DNA from: Sphingomonas sp. BGYR3
GTDB lineage: Bacteria; Pseudomonadota; Alphaproteobacteria; Sphingomonadales; Sphingomonadaceae
Assembly (NCBI RefSeq): GCF_025153455.1
Contig: NZ_JANZNT010000001.1
Coordinates: 1,488,001-1,552,000, forward strand
DNA: 64,000 nt
Reading direction: 5' to 3'
The position numbers and the translations under genes are program-made. Shown in pieces: positions 1 through 9,513 of this stretch; the stretch's first letter is position 1; every line of letters begins with the position of its first letter. The notes beneath the pieces are model-generated. The model was not told the origin of the DNA and did not search any database. It saw only the letters and a program-made list of their open reading frames with translations.

Positions 1-1169
1 TCGCCCTTGCGCTCGTAAACGGTGCCAAGCTGAAACCAGGCAAACGGGTTTTCCCGGTCGCGGTTGACGGCGGCGCGCAGCACCCGTTCCGCCTCGTCCA
101 GTTGTTCCTTGTCCTCGGTCGCGATCAGCGCATGGCCCAGCGTCGTCGCGATCAGCGGCTGGCCGTTGGTCAGCTGGACCGCGCGGCGCAGCGGGGCGAT
201 CGCATCCCTCGGCTTACCGGATTCCAGCAGGATCTGCCCCTCCAGCTCCAGGAAATAAGGATTGTTCGGCTCCGCCCTGACCAGCGCCATGGTCGCATCG
301 CGCGCCTGATCGGGATAACCCGATTTGTGCCAGGCATAGGCGCGGGCATAATCCGCGATTTCCGACGTGTTGCTGGTCGGATAAGCGCGCAGCGTGTCCT
401 GCGGATCGTTCACATATCCGCGCAGCTTGGCCTGAACCAGTTTGAACCGGCGTTCCAGATCAGCGTTCAGCGGCCGGGAAAAGGCGGGCGACGCCTCCAC
501 ATCCGCGGTCAGGTTGGCAATGCGCTCGCCCGACAGCGGGTGGGTGCGGTTATAGCTGTTTTCCTGCGGGATCGCGAGCCGGTACTCGGTATTCTGCAGC
601 TTTTTGAAAAAGGATAGAAAGCCCTTTCCGGTGATGTTGGAATCGCGCAGCAGCCGCGCTCCGGCGGCGTCGGCCGAACTTTCCTGCGTGCGGCTGAACG
701 CCAGATAGCTGCCCATCGCGGCCTGTTGCCCGGCGGCCAGGATACCCGCCCCGGCCTCGCCAGCCCCCGCCGCCATCGCAGCGATGCCCAGTACCAGGCT
801 CAGGATGGAAATGCCGGTCGCCGGACCGGACCCGCGATCGCGCAACGGCACGTGACCGCCGATGATATGGCCGATTTCGTGGGCGATGACGCCCTGCACC
901 TCATTGGCGCTCTCTGCCTTGTCCAGCAGGCCGGTGTGGATATAGACCGCCTGACCACCGGCGACAAAGGCGTTGATCGACGGATCGTTAATCAGCACGA
1001 CCTGAAAATTGCGCGGGTCCAGGCCGGCCTTTTCCACCAGCGGGCGCGACATGTCATTGAGCAGCGCCTCGGTTTCCGCATCGCGCAGGATCGACTGCGC
1101 ACGGGCGGGAAGCGCCAGGAACAGACAGGCCATGGCGAACAAGGTGACAAGGCGCTTCATCGCCGTCAT
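1..1169 (-). CDS. M48 family zinc metalloprotease with C-terminal TPR repeats (3' end outside window)
   Basis: An exported peptidase of the BepA/YfgC type, expected to act in the periplasm on misfolded outer-membrane or envelope proteins. The N-terminus is a signal peptide (KRLVTLFAMACLFLALPARA). It is followed by a family-typical NAFVAGG..VYIHTGL stretch and the zinc-binding motif HEIGH at about residues 97-101. The region near the window edge reads AWFQLGTVYERKG, a tetratricopeptide repeat. Two in-frame ATGs exist (1169 and 1160); a purine-rich GGGGGAGAG lies upstream of the first. The reading frame stays open to base 1, so the C-terminus is missing. Family assignment is firm; the exact substrate is inference. 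Confidence 0.9.
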   Translation of the reverse strand, partial: MTAMKRLVTLFAMACLFLALPARAQSILRDAETEALLNDMSRPLVEKAGLDPRNFQVVLINDPSINAFVAGGQAVYIHTGLLDKAESANEVQGVIAHEIGHIIGGHVPLRDRGSGPATGISILSLVLGIAAMAAGAGEAGAGILAAGQQAAMGSYLAFSRTQESSADAAGARLLRDSNITGKGFLSFFKKLQNTEYRLAIPQENSYNRTHPLSGERIANLTADVEASPAFSRPLNADLERRFKLVQAKLRGYVNDPQDTLRAYPTSNTSEIADYARAYAWHKSGYPDQARDATMALVRAEPNNPYFLELEGQILLESGKPRDAIAPLRRAVQLTNGQPLIATTLGHALIATEDKEQLDEAERVLRAAVNRDRENPFAWFQLGTVYERKG

Positions 1170-1244
1170 TGGACCGCTTTCTCTCCCCCGCCGCAAGTCG
1201 GGCGCGGCGGTTTCCTTGTCCTTCCGGGCTGAACCGGCGGTGAA

Positions 1245-1263
1245 GGGCGGCGCGATGCCGCCC
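1245..1263 (-). terminator. GC-rich hairpin downstream of rne
   Basis: GGGCGGC (1245-1251) and GCCGCCC (1257-1263) form a 7-bp stem with a 5-nt loop, 18 nt past the rne stop codon when read on the minus strand. The following bases (TTCACC) are not a real U-tract, so it may be an mRNA 3'-end stabiliser and not an efficient intrinsic terminator. Confidence 0.35.
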
Positions 1264-1280
1264 CTCACCGGTCCGGGATA

Positions 1281-4007
1281 TCAGGCGCCGAAGGTGCGCT
1301 GCCACCATCCGCGACGCGGCGGCGATGCTTCTGCCGGCTCGTCTGCTTCCGTCGCAGCGACCGGCTCGGCCGGCGCCGCATCGGCAACCGGTTCGGCCGC
1401 GACCGGCGCTTCCAGCACCGCCGCCTCGGCAGGGGCCGCCGCAGCTTCGGCCTTTTTCCGGCGCGTCCGCTTGGGCTTTTCTGGCGCAGCCTCAGCCACC
1501 TCGGCGACCTCGGCCGGTTCGGGCGCTGCCGCTACCGGCTCGGCTTCAGCGGCCGGAACGGCCACCTCTGCCTCGGCGTCGTCGCTCAGCTTGGTCTTGC
1601 GCGACCGGCTGCGCTTCGGCTTGGGCGCAGGCTCTTCCGCGGCAGGTTCGGCTGCAGCTTCGGCAGGTACCGGCTCGGCAACTGCTTCGGCCACCGGTTC
1701 AGCAGCAGCGGCGACGGCAGCCTCCGCCTTCGGCCGGCGACGGGTCCGCTTGGGCTTTTCCGGCTCGGCTTCAGCCACTGTCTCGGTCGCTGCAGGCGCT
1801 TCCGCGGCAACGACAGGCTCGGCCTCGGCCTCAGCGTCGGCTTCATCACCCGTTTCCGGCAGCTGCTCGCCGCCCTCACGGTTGCGGCGACCGCTGCGGC
1901 GACCCCGGCGGCGGCGCTTGCGCGGCGCGCCATCGTCGCCCGTGGCGGCGTCGTTGCCGGCATCGGCTTCGCTGGCCTCGCCTGCCTCGCCCGCTTCGTC
2001 GGTATCGCCGTCACCTTCGGCTTCGGCCCCGGCTTCACCCTCTGCGAACGTGCCGCCTTCCTCGTCCGACGAGCGACCACGGCGGCCGCGACGGCGACGG
2101 CGGCGCTTGCGGCCGCCCTCTCCCTCGCCCTCACCGTCGCCACGCGTACGACGGGGGGTATCGGCCTCCTCGTCAGCCGCTTCTTCCTCGAACGCCTCGT
2201 CCTCGTCCTCGAACGGCAGGTCGTCGTCGGCATCCTCGATCAGCACCGGCGGGCGCGGCGTGAATACCGGCGGCGGGCCGGACGCTTCGACCGACATCCG
2301 CGCGCCTTCGCGCTCGCCGTCCGACGCGACCTCGATGGTCACGCCATAGCGTTCCTCGATCTCCGCCAGTTCAGCCCGCTTCTTGTTCAGGACGTACAAA
2401 GCCGCTTCCTGGCTGGCGCGCAGCAACAGGTTCGATCCGCGGCCGCGACCGGCCTCGTCCTCGATCAGGCGCAGCGCCGACAGGCCCGCCGACGATGCGG
2501 TGCGGACCAGGCCCGTTCCCTCGCAATGCGGGCACGGCCGGGTGGAGGCTTCCAGTACCCCGGTGCGCAGCCGCTGGCGGCTCATTTCCATCAGGCCGAA
2601 CGGGCTGATCCGCCCGACCTGGATGCGGGCGCGATCGTTCTTCAGCGCCTCCTTCATCGCCTTTTCGACCTTACGGACGTTGGACGAATGATCCATGTCG
2701 ATGAAATCGATGACGACCAGACCGGCCATGTCGCGCAGGCGCAGCTGGCGGGCGATTTCCTGAGCCGCCTCCAGATTGGTGGCCGTCGCCGTCTGTTCGA
2801 TATTGTGTTCGCGCGTCGACCGGCCGGAATTGATGTCGATCGACACCAGCGCCTCGGTCGGATTGATGACCAGATAGCCGCCCGATTTCAGCTGGACGAC
2901 CGGATGGTACATCGCCGCCAGCTGATCCTCGACGCCGAACCGCTGGAACAACGGCACGCTGTCCGCATAATGCCGCACGCGCCGGGCGTGGCTGGGCATC
3001 AGCAGCTTCATGAAATCCTTGGCCTGGCGATATCCGTCCTCGCCCTCGACGATCACCTCGTCGATGTCGCGATTATAGATGTCGCGGATCGCCCGCTTGA
3101 TCAGGTCGCTGTCGCCATAGACCAGGGCAGGCGCGGTGGATTTCAGCGTCGTTTCGCGGATGCCGTCCCACAACCGGGCCAGATAGTCGAAATCGCGCTT
3201 GATCTCGACCTTGGTCCGCTGAAGCCCGGCGGTGCGCACGATGCAGCCCATGCTGGGCGGCAGGGCCAGGTCGGCCATGATCTGCTTCAGCCGCTTGCGG
3301 TCGGCAGCGGACGAAATCTTGCGCGAAATGCCGCCGCCATGCGCGGTATTGGGCATCAGCACGCAATAACGGCCGGCCAGCGACAGATAGGTGGTCAGCG
3401 CCGCGCCCTTGTTGCCGCGCTCTTCCTTGACGACCTGCACCAGCATCACCTGACGCCGCTTGATCACGTCCTGGATCTTGTAGCGGCGGCGCAGGTTCAT
3501 GCGGCGCTGGCGCAGCGCCTCGACCGCATCGTCGCCATTGCCGCGGCCCTTGCGGCGCGGGCGGCTGTCGTCGCTGCCGCCGGTTTCGGACGGCTCGGCG
3601 CCCTCTTCCTCGTCGGCGGGACGTTCCAGCACCTCGACATCGCCGTCATGGTCGGCGCCGTCGTCATGGTCGTGATCGTCGTCATCCCCGTCGTCGCGCA
3701 GCGCCGCTTCCTCGGCCGCATGCTCCGCTTCCTCGCGCAGCAATGCCTCGCGGTCCTCCTTGGGGATCTGATAATAATCCGGGTGGATTTCGCTGAACGC
3801 CAGGAACCCGTGGCGATTGCCGCCATATTCGACGAACGCGGCCTGCAGCGACGGTTCGACCCGCGTCACCTTGGCCAGATAGATGTTGCCCTTGAGCTGC
3901 TTGCGCTCGGCCGATTCGAAATCAAACTCCTCGATTCGGTTTCCCTTGACGACGGCGACGCGGGTTTCCTCCCGGTGCCGTGCGTCGATCAACATACGCA
4001 TGGTCAT
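1281..4007 (-). CDS. rne: Ribonuclease E
   Basis: Endoribonuclease that starts mRNA decay and processes rRNA and tRNA, and scaffolds the degradosome. The N-terminal S1 domain (about residues 35-215) is split by a strongly acidic insertion (about 92-165, with DDGDDDDHDHDDGADHDGD). The catalytic DNase I-like part holds the metal ligands in SIDINSG (D391) and VVIDFIDMD (D434), and the zinc-link motif CPHC lies at 492-495. Residues after about 560 are low-complexity: Ala/Glu-rich stretches alternate with Arg/Lys blocks such as KRRRRRRGRRGR and the recurring EKPKRTRR. At 908 residues it is a full-length RNase E and not a short RNase G. The start ATG has GGAG 8 nt upstream. Confidence 0.96.
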   Translation of the reverse strand: MTMRMLIDARHREETRVAVVKGNRIEEFDFESAERKQLKGNIYLAKVTRVEPSLQAAFVEYGGNRHGFLAFSEIHPDYYQIPKEDREALLREEAEHAAEEAALRDDGDDDDHDHDDGADHDGDVEVLERPADEEEGAEPSETGGSDDSRPRRKGRGNGDDAVEALRQRRMNLRRRYKIQDVIKRRQVMLVQVVKEERGNKGAALTTYLSLAGRYCVLMPNTAHGGGISRKISSAADRKRLKQIMADLALPPSMGCIVRTAGLQRTKVEIKRDFDYLARLWDGIRETTLKSTAPALVYGDSDLIKRAIRDIYNRDIDEVIVEGEDGYRQAKDFMKLLMPSHARRVRHYADSVPLFQRFGVEDQLAAMYHPVVQLKSGGYLVINPTEALVSIDINSGRSTREHNIEQTATATNLEAAQEIARQLRLRDMAGLVVIDFIDMDHSSNVRKVEKAMKEALKNDRARIQVGRISPFGLMEMSRQRLRTGVLEASTRPCPHCEGTGLVRTASSAGLSALRLIEDEAGRGRGSNLLLRASQEAALYVLNKKRAELAEIEERYGVTIEVASDGEREGARMSVEASGPPPVFTPRPPVLIEDADDDLPFEDEDEAFEEEAADEEADTPRRTRGDGEGEGEGGRKRRRRRRGRRGRSSDEEGGTFAEGEAGAEAEGDGDTDEAGEAGEASEADAGNDAATGDDGAPRKRRRRGRRSGRRNREGGEQLPETGDEADAEAEAEPVVAAEAPAATETVAEAEPEKPKRTRRRPKAEAAVAAAAEPVAEAVAEPVPAEAAAEPAAEEPAPKPKRSRSRKTKLSDDAEAEVAVPAAEAEPVAAAPEPAEVAEVAEAAPEKPKRTRRKKAEAAAAPAEAAVLEAPVAAEPVADAAPAEPVAATEADEPAEASPPRRGWWQRTFGA

Positions 4008-4469
4008 TTATGATTCTCCGGGCGCGCCCGCCGCGTGGGGGGCATGGCGCGCTGATGTCAGAAAAGGCCGGGGCAGCACTGGCCGCCCCGGGATTGGAAA
4101 TTACGCTGTGTATTTCGCTGCCGGCCGCACGGCCGGTCCGGTGGACCGGCGCCCCATTCGCCGCACCGCCCGTCGCCGCCAGGGCGATTTCGGGCAATGG
4201 GCAAGGATAGTGCAGCATGGCGAACGTCAACCTGAAGACCTGCGTCGGCGGGATCGCGCAAAACGCGTCGCCCACGCAGTAAAAATGCGAACCAGAGTGG
4301 TTCCGTATAATTCCCTAGCACCGCGCGCCCGGCGCGGCAACACCATGGGAACATGCCACTGCTATCGCGGAAAATGCCTAGCGAGGCGTTAACCGTACCG
4401 ATTCACCGCGTCTTGGGTGACGGGGCGTAAACCATCCGCATCGACCGATCTGGGGGAAGGCAGACGAGC
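4008..4469. other. 462-bp divergent intergenic region between rne and the amidase gene
   Basis: No credible gene is visible here. Open frames in it lack ribosome sites and family-like sequence. On the minus strand it would carry the promoter and a long 5' leader of rne; on the plus strand the promoter of the amidase, whose ribosome site GGGGGAAGG lies just upstream of 4470. Two adjacent inverted repeats sit at 4121-4149 and are listed separately. Confidence 0.6.
4121..4149 (-). promoter_or_regulatory. Tandem hairpins in the presumed rne 5' leader
   Basis: CCGGCCG (4121-4127) pairs with CGGCCGG (4130-4136), and directly beside it CCGGT (4138-4142) pairs with ACCGG (4145-4149). They lie 114-142 nt upstream of the rne start codon. 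In E. coli, rne mRNA is autoregulated through leader hairpins cleaved by its own product. A similar role here is inference from position only. Confidence 0.4.
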
Positions 4470-5714
4470 ATGCGTTTGGGCTGGACCGGCCCGGCCCTTG
4501 TGCCCAATATCGCACGGGTGGGGTTCATCATCGCCTTTTTCGCGGCCTGGTTCGGCGGCCCGGCCGCCTGGGCCGGGACGGTTCAGTCCGTGCGCGTGGA
4601 CCCGGGCCGGATCGTCATCCGGCTGGATTCCCGCGTCGCATCGGCCAGCAGCTTCGTCGTCAACGATCCCCGCCGCATCGCCGTGGACATTGCGGGGGCC
4701 AGCCCCGGCGGCACGGTCGCCGCATCCGGGCCGGTCGCCCGGATCCGGCAGGGCCGGCCGGACGGCGATACCGCCCGCATCGTGTTCGACCTTGATCGTC
4801 CCGCCGTCATCACCGGCGGCCGGCTGGATCCCGCCGGCCAGTCGCTGACCCTGACGTTCGAGGCGGTGGACGACCGCCGCTTTGCCGCTGCCGCTGCGCG
4901 CGGGCGCACCCTGATCGCCGGTCCGGCGACGGGCGTTGCCGCCGCCGCCGTGCCTGCCGCGCGGCCCGCCCCGCCCCTGCCCCGCATCCTGGGCGATGAT
5001 CCCAGCCGCCCGCTGGTGGTGATCGATGCCGGCCATGGCGGGCGCGATCCCGGCACCATCTCGCCCTTTGACGGGACCGCGGAAAAGGCGATGACGCTGG
5101 CCCTGGCGCGGGCCATGCGCGACCGGCTGCTCGCCACGGGCAAGGTGCGCGTCGCCCTGACCCGCGACGATGACCGGTATCTGTTGCTGCAGGACCGTTT
5201 CGGCATCGCCCGGCGGCTGGGCGCCGACCTGTTCATCTCGGTCCATTGCGACAGCGCGCCCCATGCCGGCGCGTCGGGCGCAACCGCCTATACCCTGTCC
5301 GAAATCGCGTCGGACAAGGAAGCCGCCCGGCTCGCCGCGCGCGAGAACAAGGCGGATATCATCGCCGGCATCGACCTGGGCGGGGCCGAATCGGATGTCC
5401 GCTCGATCCTGATCGACCTGACCCAGCGCGAAACGATGAACCTGTCCGCCGCCTTTGCCCGGCTGCTGGGCCGCGAGGCAGAGGGCCTGATCCCGGTCAA
5501 ACCGAACTTTCATCGCATGGCCTCGCTGGTGGTGCTGAAGGCGCCCGACATGCCGTCGATCCTGTTCGAGGCAGGGTATCTGACGAACGAGGCGGATGCC
5601 CGGTTCCTTGCGTCTGCCGATGGGCGCAAGCGGATGGCCGAAACGGTCGCCCGCGCGGTGGAGGTGCATTTCGCCCGCCGCCTCGCCTCCCGCGAAGCAG
5701 CGCCCGCCAGCTAG
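4470..5714 (+). CDS. amiC: N-acetylmuramoyl-L-alanine amidase with AMIN domain
   Basis: Periplasmic zinc amidase that cleaves the amide bond between N-acetylmuramic acid and the stem peptide, needed for daughter-cell separation. A signal peptide covers about residues 1-35, an AMIN domain (peptidoglycan or septum targeting) about 37-133, an Ala/Pro linker follows, and the Amidase_3 domain occupies about 181-410. Zinc ligands and the catalytic glutamate are recognisable: H189 in DAGHGG, E205, H259 in ISVHCDS, and E367 in LFEAGYLTN. The gene starts with ATG behind GGGGGAAGG and is followed after 77 nt by the PBP1A gene, a pairing that fits joint peptidoglycan work. Confidence 0.93.
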   Translation: MRLGWTGPALVPNIARVGFIIAFFAAWFGGPAAWAGTVQSVRVDPGRIVIRLDSRVASASSFVVNDPRRIAVDIAGASPGGTVAASGPVARIRQGRPDGDTARIVFDLDRPAVITGGRLDPAGQSLTLTFEAVDDRRFAAAAARGRTLIAGPATGVAAAAVPAARPAPPLPRILGDDPSRPLVVIDAGHGGRDPGTISPFDGTAEKAMTLALARAMRDRLLATGKVRVALTRDDDRYLLLQDRFGIARRLGADLFISVHCDSAPHAGASGATAYTLSEIASDKEAARLAARENKADIIAGIDLGGAESDVRSILIDLTQRETMNLSAAFARLLGREAEGLIPVKPNFHRMASLVVLKAPDMPSILFEAGYLTNEADARFLASADGRKRMAETVARAVEVHFARRLASREAAPAS

Positions 5715-5791
5715 GGCAGGCAACCGATTGCGACGAACGCGGCCCGCTCGGCACTGGCAAAGCGGCCCGGTTTTGCTAAACCCCCGGCGAT

Positions 5792-8314
5792 ATGGATCAA
5801 TCCGAAACGCCGCCCGTCACGGTTCGCATCCAGCGCAATGCCGCCGGGCTGCGGACCCGGCTGTCCGGGATCCGCCGGCGCTGGTGGTTCCGCCTGATCG
5901 CGTGGATCGCGCTGCTGGCCGGGGTCGGAACGGCGGTGCTGTGGGGGATGGTCGCCCGCGACCTGCCCTCGGTCGAGGCGCTCAAGACCTATGAACCGCC
6001 GCTGCCCAGCTATGTCCGGTCCAATGACGGCGCGCCGGTGCACATCTATGCCCGCGAACGGCGCATCCAGCTCGATTATTCAGAATATCCGCCGCTCCTG
6101 GTCAGCGCCTTTCTGGCGGCGGAGGATCGCACCTTTTTCGAACATGGCGGCCTTGATTATCCTGGCCTGGTGCGCGCGGCATTTCAGGGCGTGGTGCGCG
6201 GGGAAACGCCGCGCGGCACGTCCACCATCACGCAACAGGTTGCCAAGAACCTGCTGCTGAACAACGAAGTCAGCTATGTCCGCAAGGCGCGCGAGGCGCT
6301 GCTCGCCTGGCGGATCGAGGATACGCTGTCCAAGCAGAAGATCCTTGAGCTGTATCTGAACCAGATCGCGCTCGGCCGGAACGCGTTCGGGGTCGAGGCG
6401 GCGGCCAATGCCTATTTCGACAAGCCGCTGGCGCAGCTGACCCTGCCGGAAATGGCCTATCTTGCCGTGCTGCCCAAGGGGCCGGCCAATTACGATCCCG
6501 ATCGCCATGCCGACCGCGCGATCGAACGGCGCAACTGGGTGCTGGGCGAAATGCTGCGCAACGGCTTCATCACCGCGGCGCAGCATTCGGCGGCGGTTGC
6601 CGCCCCGCTAGGCGCCGCACCGCGCCGCACGCCCCGGTTCGAGCGCGGGGGCGGCTATTTCGTCGAAGAGGTGCGCCGCCAGCTGCTCGACAAGTTCGGC
6701 GAGTATCAGGAAGACGGGCCGTACAGCGTCTATGCCGGCGGCCTGTGGGTCCGCACCTCGTTCGATCCCAAGATTCAGGATTATGCTGCAAAGGCGCTGC
6801 GCGAAGGGCTGATCCGGTATGAATCCGGTCGCGGCTGGTCCGGCCCGATCCGCAACGAGGAAATCCGCGACGGCAACTGGTTCGGCGCGCTGATCCGCAC
6901 CAATGTCGAACTCGATTACGCCGACTGGCGCGCCGCGATCGTCATTTCCCGCGACGGCGACAGCGCACAGATCGGGCTGACCGACGGGCGCACCGCCACG
7001 CTGCCCCGGTCGGGCGCGCTGATGCCGGTGCGGGGCACGGGCGGCATCGCTTTTGCCGCGCTGAAGCCCGGCGACATCATCGCGGTTGCACCGCAGGGCG
7101 CGGCCTATGCGCTGAAATCCATCCCGCGCGTGTCGGGCGGCATGGTGGTCGAAGAACCGCGCACCGGCCGCGTGCTGGCGATGCAGGGCGGGTTCGATTC
7201 GCGGGTTCAGGCATTCAACCGCGCAACCCAGGCCAATCGCCAGCCCGGATCGACGATCAAGCCGATCGTGTACACCGCCGCGCTCGAAGCGGGGATGAGC
7301 CCGGCCAGCATCATCGTCGATGGCCCGCTCTGCGTGAATCAGGGCCCGCGCCTGGGCCAGAAATGCTTCCGCAATTTCGGCGGCGGATCGGCGGGGCCGC
7401 GCACCATGCGCTGGGGCATCGAACAGTCGCGCAACCTGATGACGGTGCGCACCGCCACCCAGACCGGCATGGACAAGGTGGTGAAGCTGATTCAGGACGT
7501 GGGCGTCAGCGAAGGCCGCTTCCCGCCCTATCTGTCCTATGCGCTGGGCGCGGGCGAAACGACCGTGCTGCGGATGGTCAATGCCTATTCCATCCTGGTC
7601 AATCACGGCCGCGCGCTCACCCCGTCGCTGATCGACTATGTTCAGGACCGCCGCGGTCAGGTGATCTGGCCGGAGGCATGGCGGCCCTGTGATCGCTGCA
7701 ACGCGCCCGACTGGGACGGAAAGCCGATGCCGCGCCCCAATATCCGCTCGCGCCAGATCGTCGATCCGCTCAGCGCCTATCAGATGGTGCACATTACCGA
7801 AGGGGTGATTCAGCGGGGCACCGCCACGACGCTGCGCGATCTGAAACGCCCGATCATGGGCAAGACGGGAACGTCCACCGGCCCCAACGACGTGTGGTTC
7901 GTCGGCGGCACGCCCCAGATGATTGCGGGCCTGTACATCGGTTATGACAGCCCGCGCAGCCTGGGCGGATACGCACAGGGCGGCACGCTGGCCGCACCGA
8001 TCTACAAGACCTTTGCTCAGGCCGCGTACAAGGATGTGCCGGTGCTGCCCTTTGCCGCGCCGGCGGGCATCCGCATGGTCCGCATCGACCGGATGAGCGG
8101 CCGCCCCGTCTTTGGCACCTGGCCGACCGACGAGCCCAAGGCCGCCGTAATCTGGGAAGCCTTCAAGCCGGAGATGGAGCCGCGCCGCGCCGCGCGCGCC
8201 CGTGCAGAGGGCGAACGCGCCGCGGTCAGCGACCCTGCGAAACAGGGTGCCGCACCCCGGCGCGCCACCCAGTCCGACAGCGACTTCTTGCAAAGGGAGG
8301 GGGGAATCTACTAG
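5792..8314 (+). CDS. mrcA: Penicillin-binding protein 1A (bifunctional transglycosylase/transpeptidase)
   Basis: Inner-membrane class A PBP that polymerises lipid II into glycan strands and cross-links them. One N-terminal membrane segment (about residues 32-53) follows a basic cytoplasmic stretch. The GT51 domain carries the catalytic E111 in EDRTFFEHGG and the GTSTITQQVAKNLLL motif. An OB-like insert follows. The transpeptidase domain has the SxxK nucleophile S487/K490 in QPGSTIKP, the SRN motif in EQSRN, and KTG at 691-693. Length (840 residues) is normal for alphaproteobacterial PBP1A. It sits between the amidase and prfB on the same strand. A weak hairpin GGGCGC/GCGCCC (8336-8351) separates it from prfB. 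Confidence 0.95.
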   Translation: MDQSETPPVTVRIQRNAAGLRTRLSGIRRRWWFRLIAWIALLAGVGTAVLWGMVARDLPSVEALKTYEPPLPSYVRSNDGAPVHIYARERRIQLDYSEYPPLLVSAFLAAEDRTFFEHGGLDYPGLVRAAFQGVVRGETPRGTSTITQQVAKNLLLNNEVSYVRKAREALLAWRIEDTLSKQKILELYLNQIALGRNAFGVEAAANAYFDKPLAQLTLPEMAYLAVLPKGPANYDPDRHADRAIERRNWVLGEMLRNGFITAAQHSAAVAAPLGAAPRRTPRFERGGGYFVEEVRRQLLDKFGEYQEDGPYSVYAGGLWVRTSFDPKIQDYAAKALREGLIRYESGRGWSGPIRNEEIRDGNWFGALIRTNVELDYADWRAAIVISRDGDSAQIGLTDGRTATLPRSGALMPVRGTGGIAFAALKPGDIIAVAPQGAAYALKSIPRVSGGMVVEEPRTGRVLAMQGGFDSRVQAFNRATQANRQPGSTIKPIVYTAALEAGMSPASIIVDGPLCVNQGPRLGQKCFRNFGGGSAGPRTMRWGIEQSRNLMTVRTATQTGMDKVVKLIQDVGVSEGRFPPYLSYALGAGETTVLRMVNAYSILVNHGRALTPSLIDYVQDRRGQVIWPEAWRPCDRCNAPDWDGKPMPRPNIRSRQIVDPLSAYQMVHITEGVIQRGTATTLRDLKRPIMGKTGTSTGPNDVWFVGGTPQMIAGLYIGYDSPRSLGGYAQGGTLAAPIYKTFAQAAYKDVPVLPFAAPAGIRMVRIDRMSGRPVFGTWPTDEPKAAVIWEAFKPEMEPRRAARARAEGERAAVSDPAKQGAAPRRATQSDSDFLQREGGIY

Positions 8315-8383
8315 CGCGCTGGCTCGTCGATCACCGGGCGCCGCTGCGCCCCTGACCCTGATTTCAAGGACTGGAGAGTTTCC

Positions 8384-9511
8384 ATGCGCGCCGAAGCGCA
8401 AGCCCATATCGACCAGATCAACGATGCGCTCGCGCTGCTGCGCCGCTCGCTGGACTGGGATCGCGCGCTGCGCCGCCTCGACGAGCTGAACGCCCGGGTC
8501 GAGGATCAGGCGTTGTGGAACAATCCCAAGCTGGCGCAGGACGTGATGCGCGAACGCCGCCGGCTGGACGAGGCGATCAGCGCGACCCGCGCGATCGAAT
8601 CGGAACTGGCCGACACCGCCGAACTCATCGAAATGGCCGAAGCCGAAGGCGACACCGCCATGGCGGATGAGGGCGTTGCCGCCCTGGCCGAACTGGCCGG
8701 CCGGGCAGAGACGGACAAGGTCAAGGCGCTGTTGTCGGGTGAGGCGGACGCCAACGACACCTATATCGAAATCAATTCCGGCGCGGGCGGCACGGAATCG
8801 AACGACTGGGCCGAAATGCTGCAGCGGATGTACACCCGCTGGGCGGAAAAGCATGGCTACAAGGTCGAGCTGATCGATTATCACGCCGGCGAACAGGCGG
8901 GGATCAAATCGGCGACCCTGCTGGTCAAGGGCGAGAATGCCTATGGCTATGCCAAGACCGAAAGCGGCGTCCACCGCCTTGTCCGCATCAGCCCGTATGA
9001 CAGCTCGGCGCGCCGCCACACCAGCTTCTCCTCGATCTGGGTCTATCCGGTGATCGACGACAATATCGAGGTGGAGATCAACGAAAGCGAGCTGCGCATC
9101 GACACCTATCGCGCGTCGGGTGCCGGCGGACAGCACATCAACACCACCGATTCCGCGGTCCGCATCACGCACCTGCCCACCGGGATCGTGGTGCAGTGCC
9201 AGAACCAGCGCAGCCAGCACAAGAACAAGGCAGAGGCGTATAACCAGCTGCGCGCCCGCCTGTACGAACGCGAACTGGCCGAGCGCGAGGCGGCGGCGAA
9301 TGCGCAGAACGCGACCAAGACCGATATCGGCTGGGGCCACCAGATTCGGTCCTATGTGCTGCAACCCTATCAGCTGGTGAAGGACCTGCGCACCGGCGTC
9401 ACCTCGACCTCGCCGTCCGACGTGCTCGACGGCGATCTCGATGCGTTCATGGCCGCCGCGCTCGCCCAGCGCGTGACGGGCGAGGCGGTTCAGGTGGAGG
9501 ACGTCGACTGA
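8384..9511 (+). CDS. prfB: Peptide chain release factor 2
   Basis: Class I release factor that recognises UGA/UAA stop codons and triggers peptidyl-tRNA hydrolysis through its GGQ motif ([12 protein letters not shown]). The anticodon-like region that is SPF in E. coli reads SPY here ([15 protein letters not shown]). The gene is one uninterrupted frame: at the place where E. coli has the in-frame UGA and +1 shift, this gene reads TCG CTG GAC TGG GAT without any stop, so the programmed frameshift is absent. Start ATG follows AAGGACTGGAGAG. Length is 375 residues, usual for RF2. The stop is only 2 nt before the next gene, suggesting co-transcription. Confidence 0.96.
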   Translation: MRAEAQAHIDQINDALALLRRSLDWDRALRRLDELNARVEDQALWNNPKLAQDVMRERRRLDEAISATRAIESELADTAELIEMAEAEGDTAMADEGVAALAELAGRAETDKVKALLSGEADANDTYIEINSGAGGTESNDWAEMLQRMYTRWAEKHGYKVELIDYHAGEQAGIKSATLLVKGENAYGYAKTESGVHRLVRISPYDSSARRHTSFSSIWVYPVIDDNIEVEINESELRIDTYRASGAGGQHINTTDSAVRITHLPTGIVVQCQNQRSQHKNKAEAYNQLRARLYERELAEREAAANAQNATKTDIGWGHQIRSYVLQPYQLVKDLRTGVTSTSPSDVLDGDLDAFMAAALAQRVTGEAVQVEDVD

Positions 9512-9513
9512 CC

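Noticed and set aside
2526..4013. 495-codon plus-strand frame across rne
   Set aside because: Antisense of the rne coding region; composition follows the codon bias of the real gene.
6608..9364. Very long open frame (918 codons) on the minus strand
   Set aside because: It is the antisense shadow of mrcA and prfB in GC-rich DNA; no family-like sequence or ribosome site.
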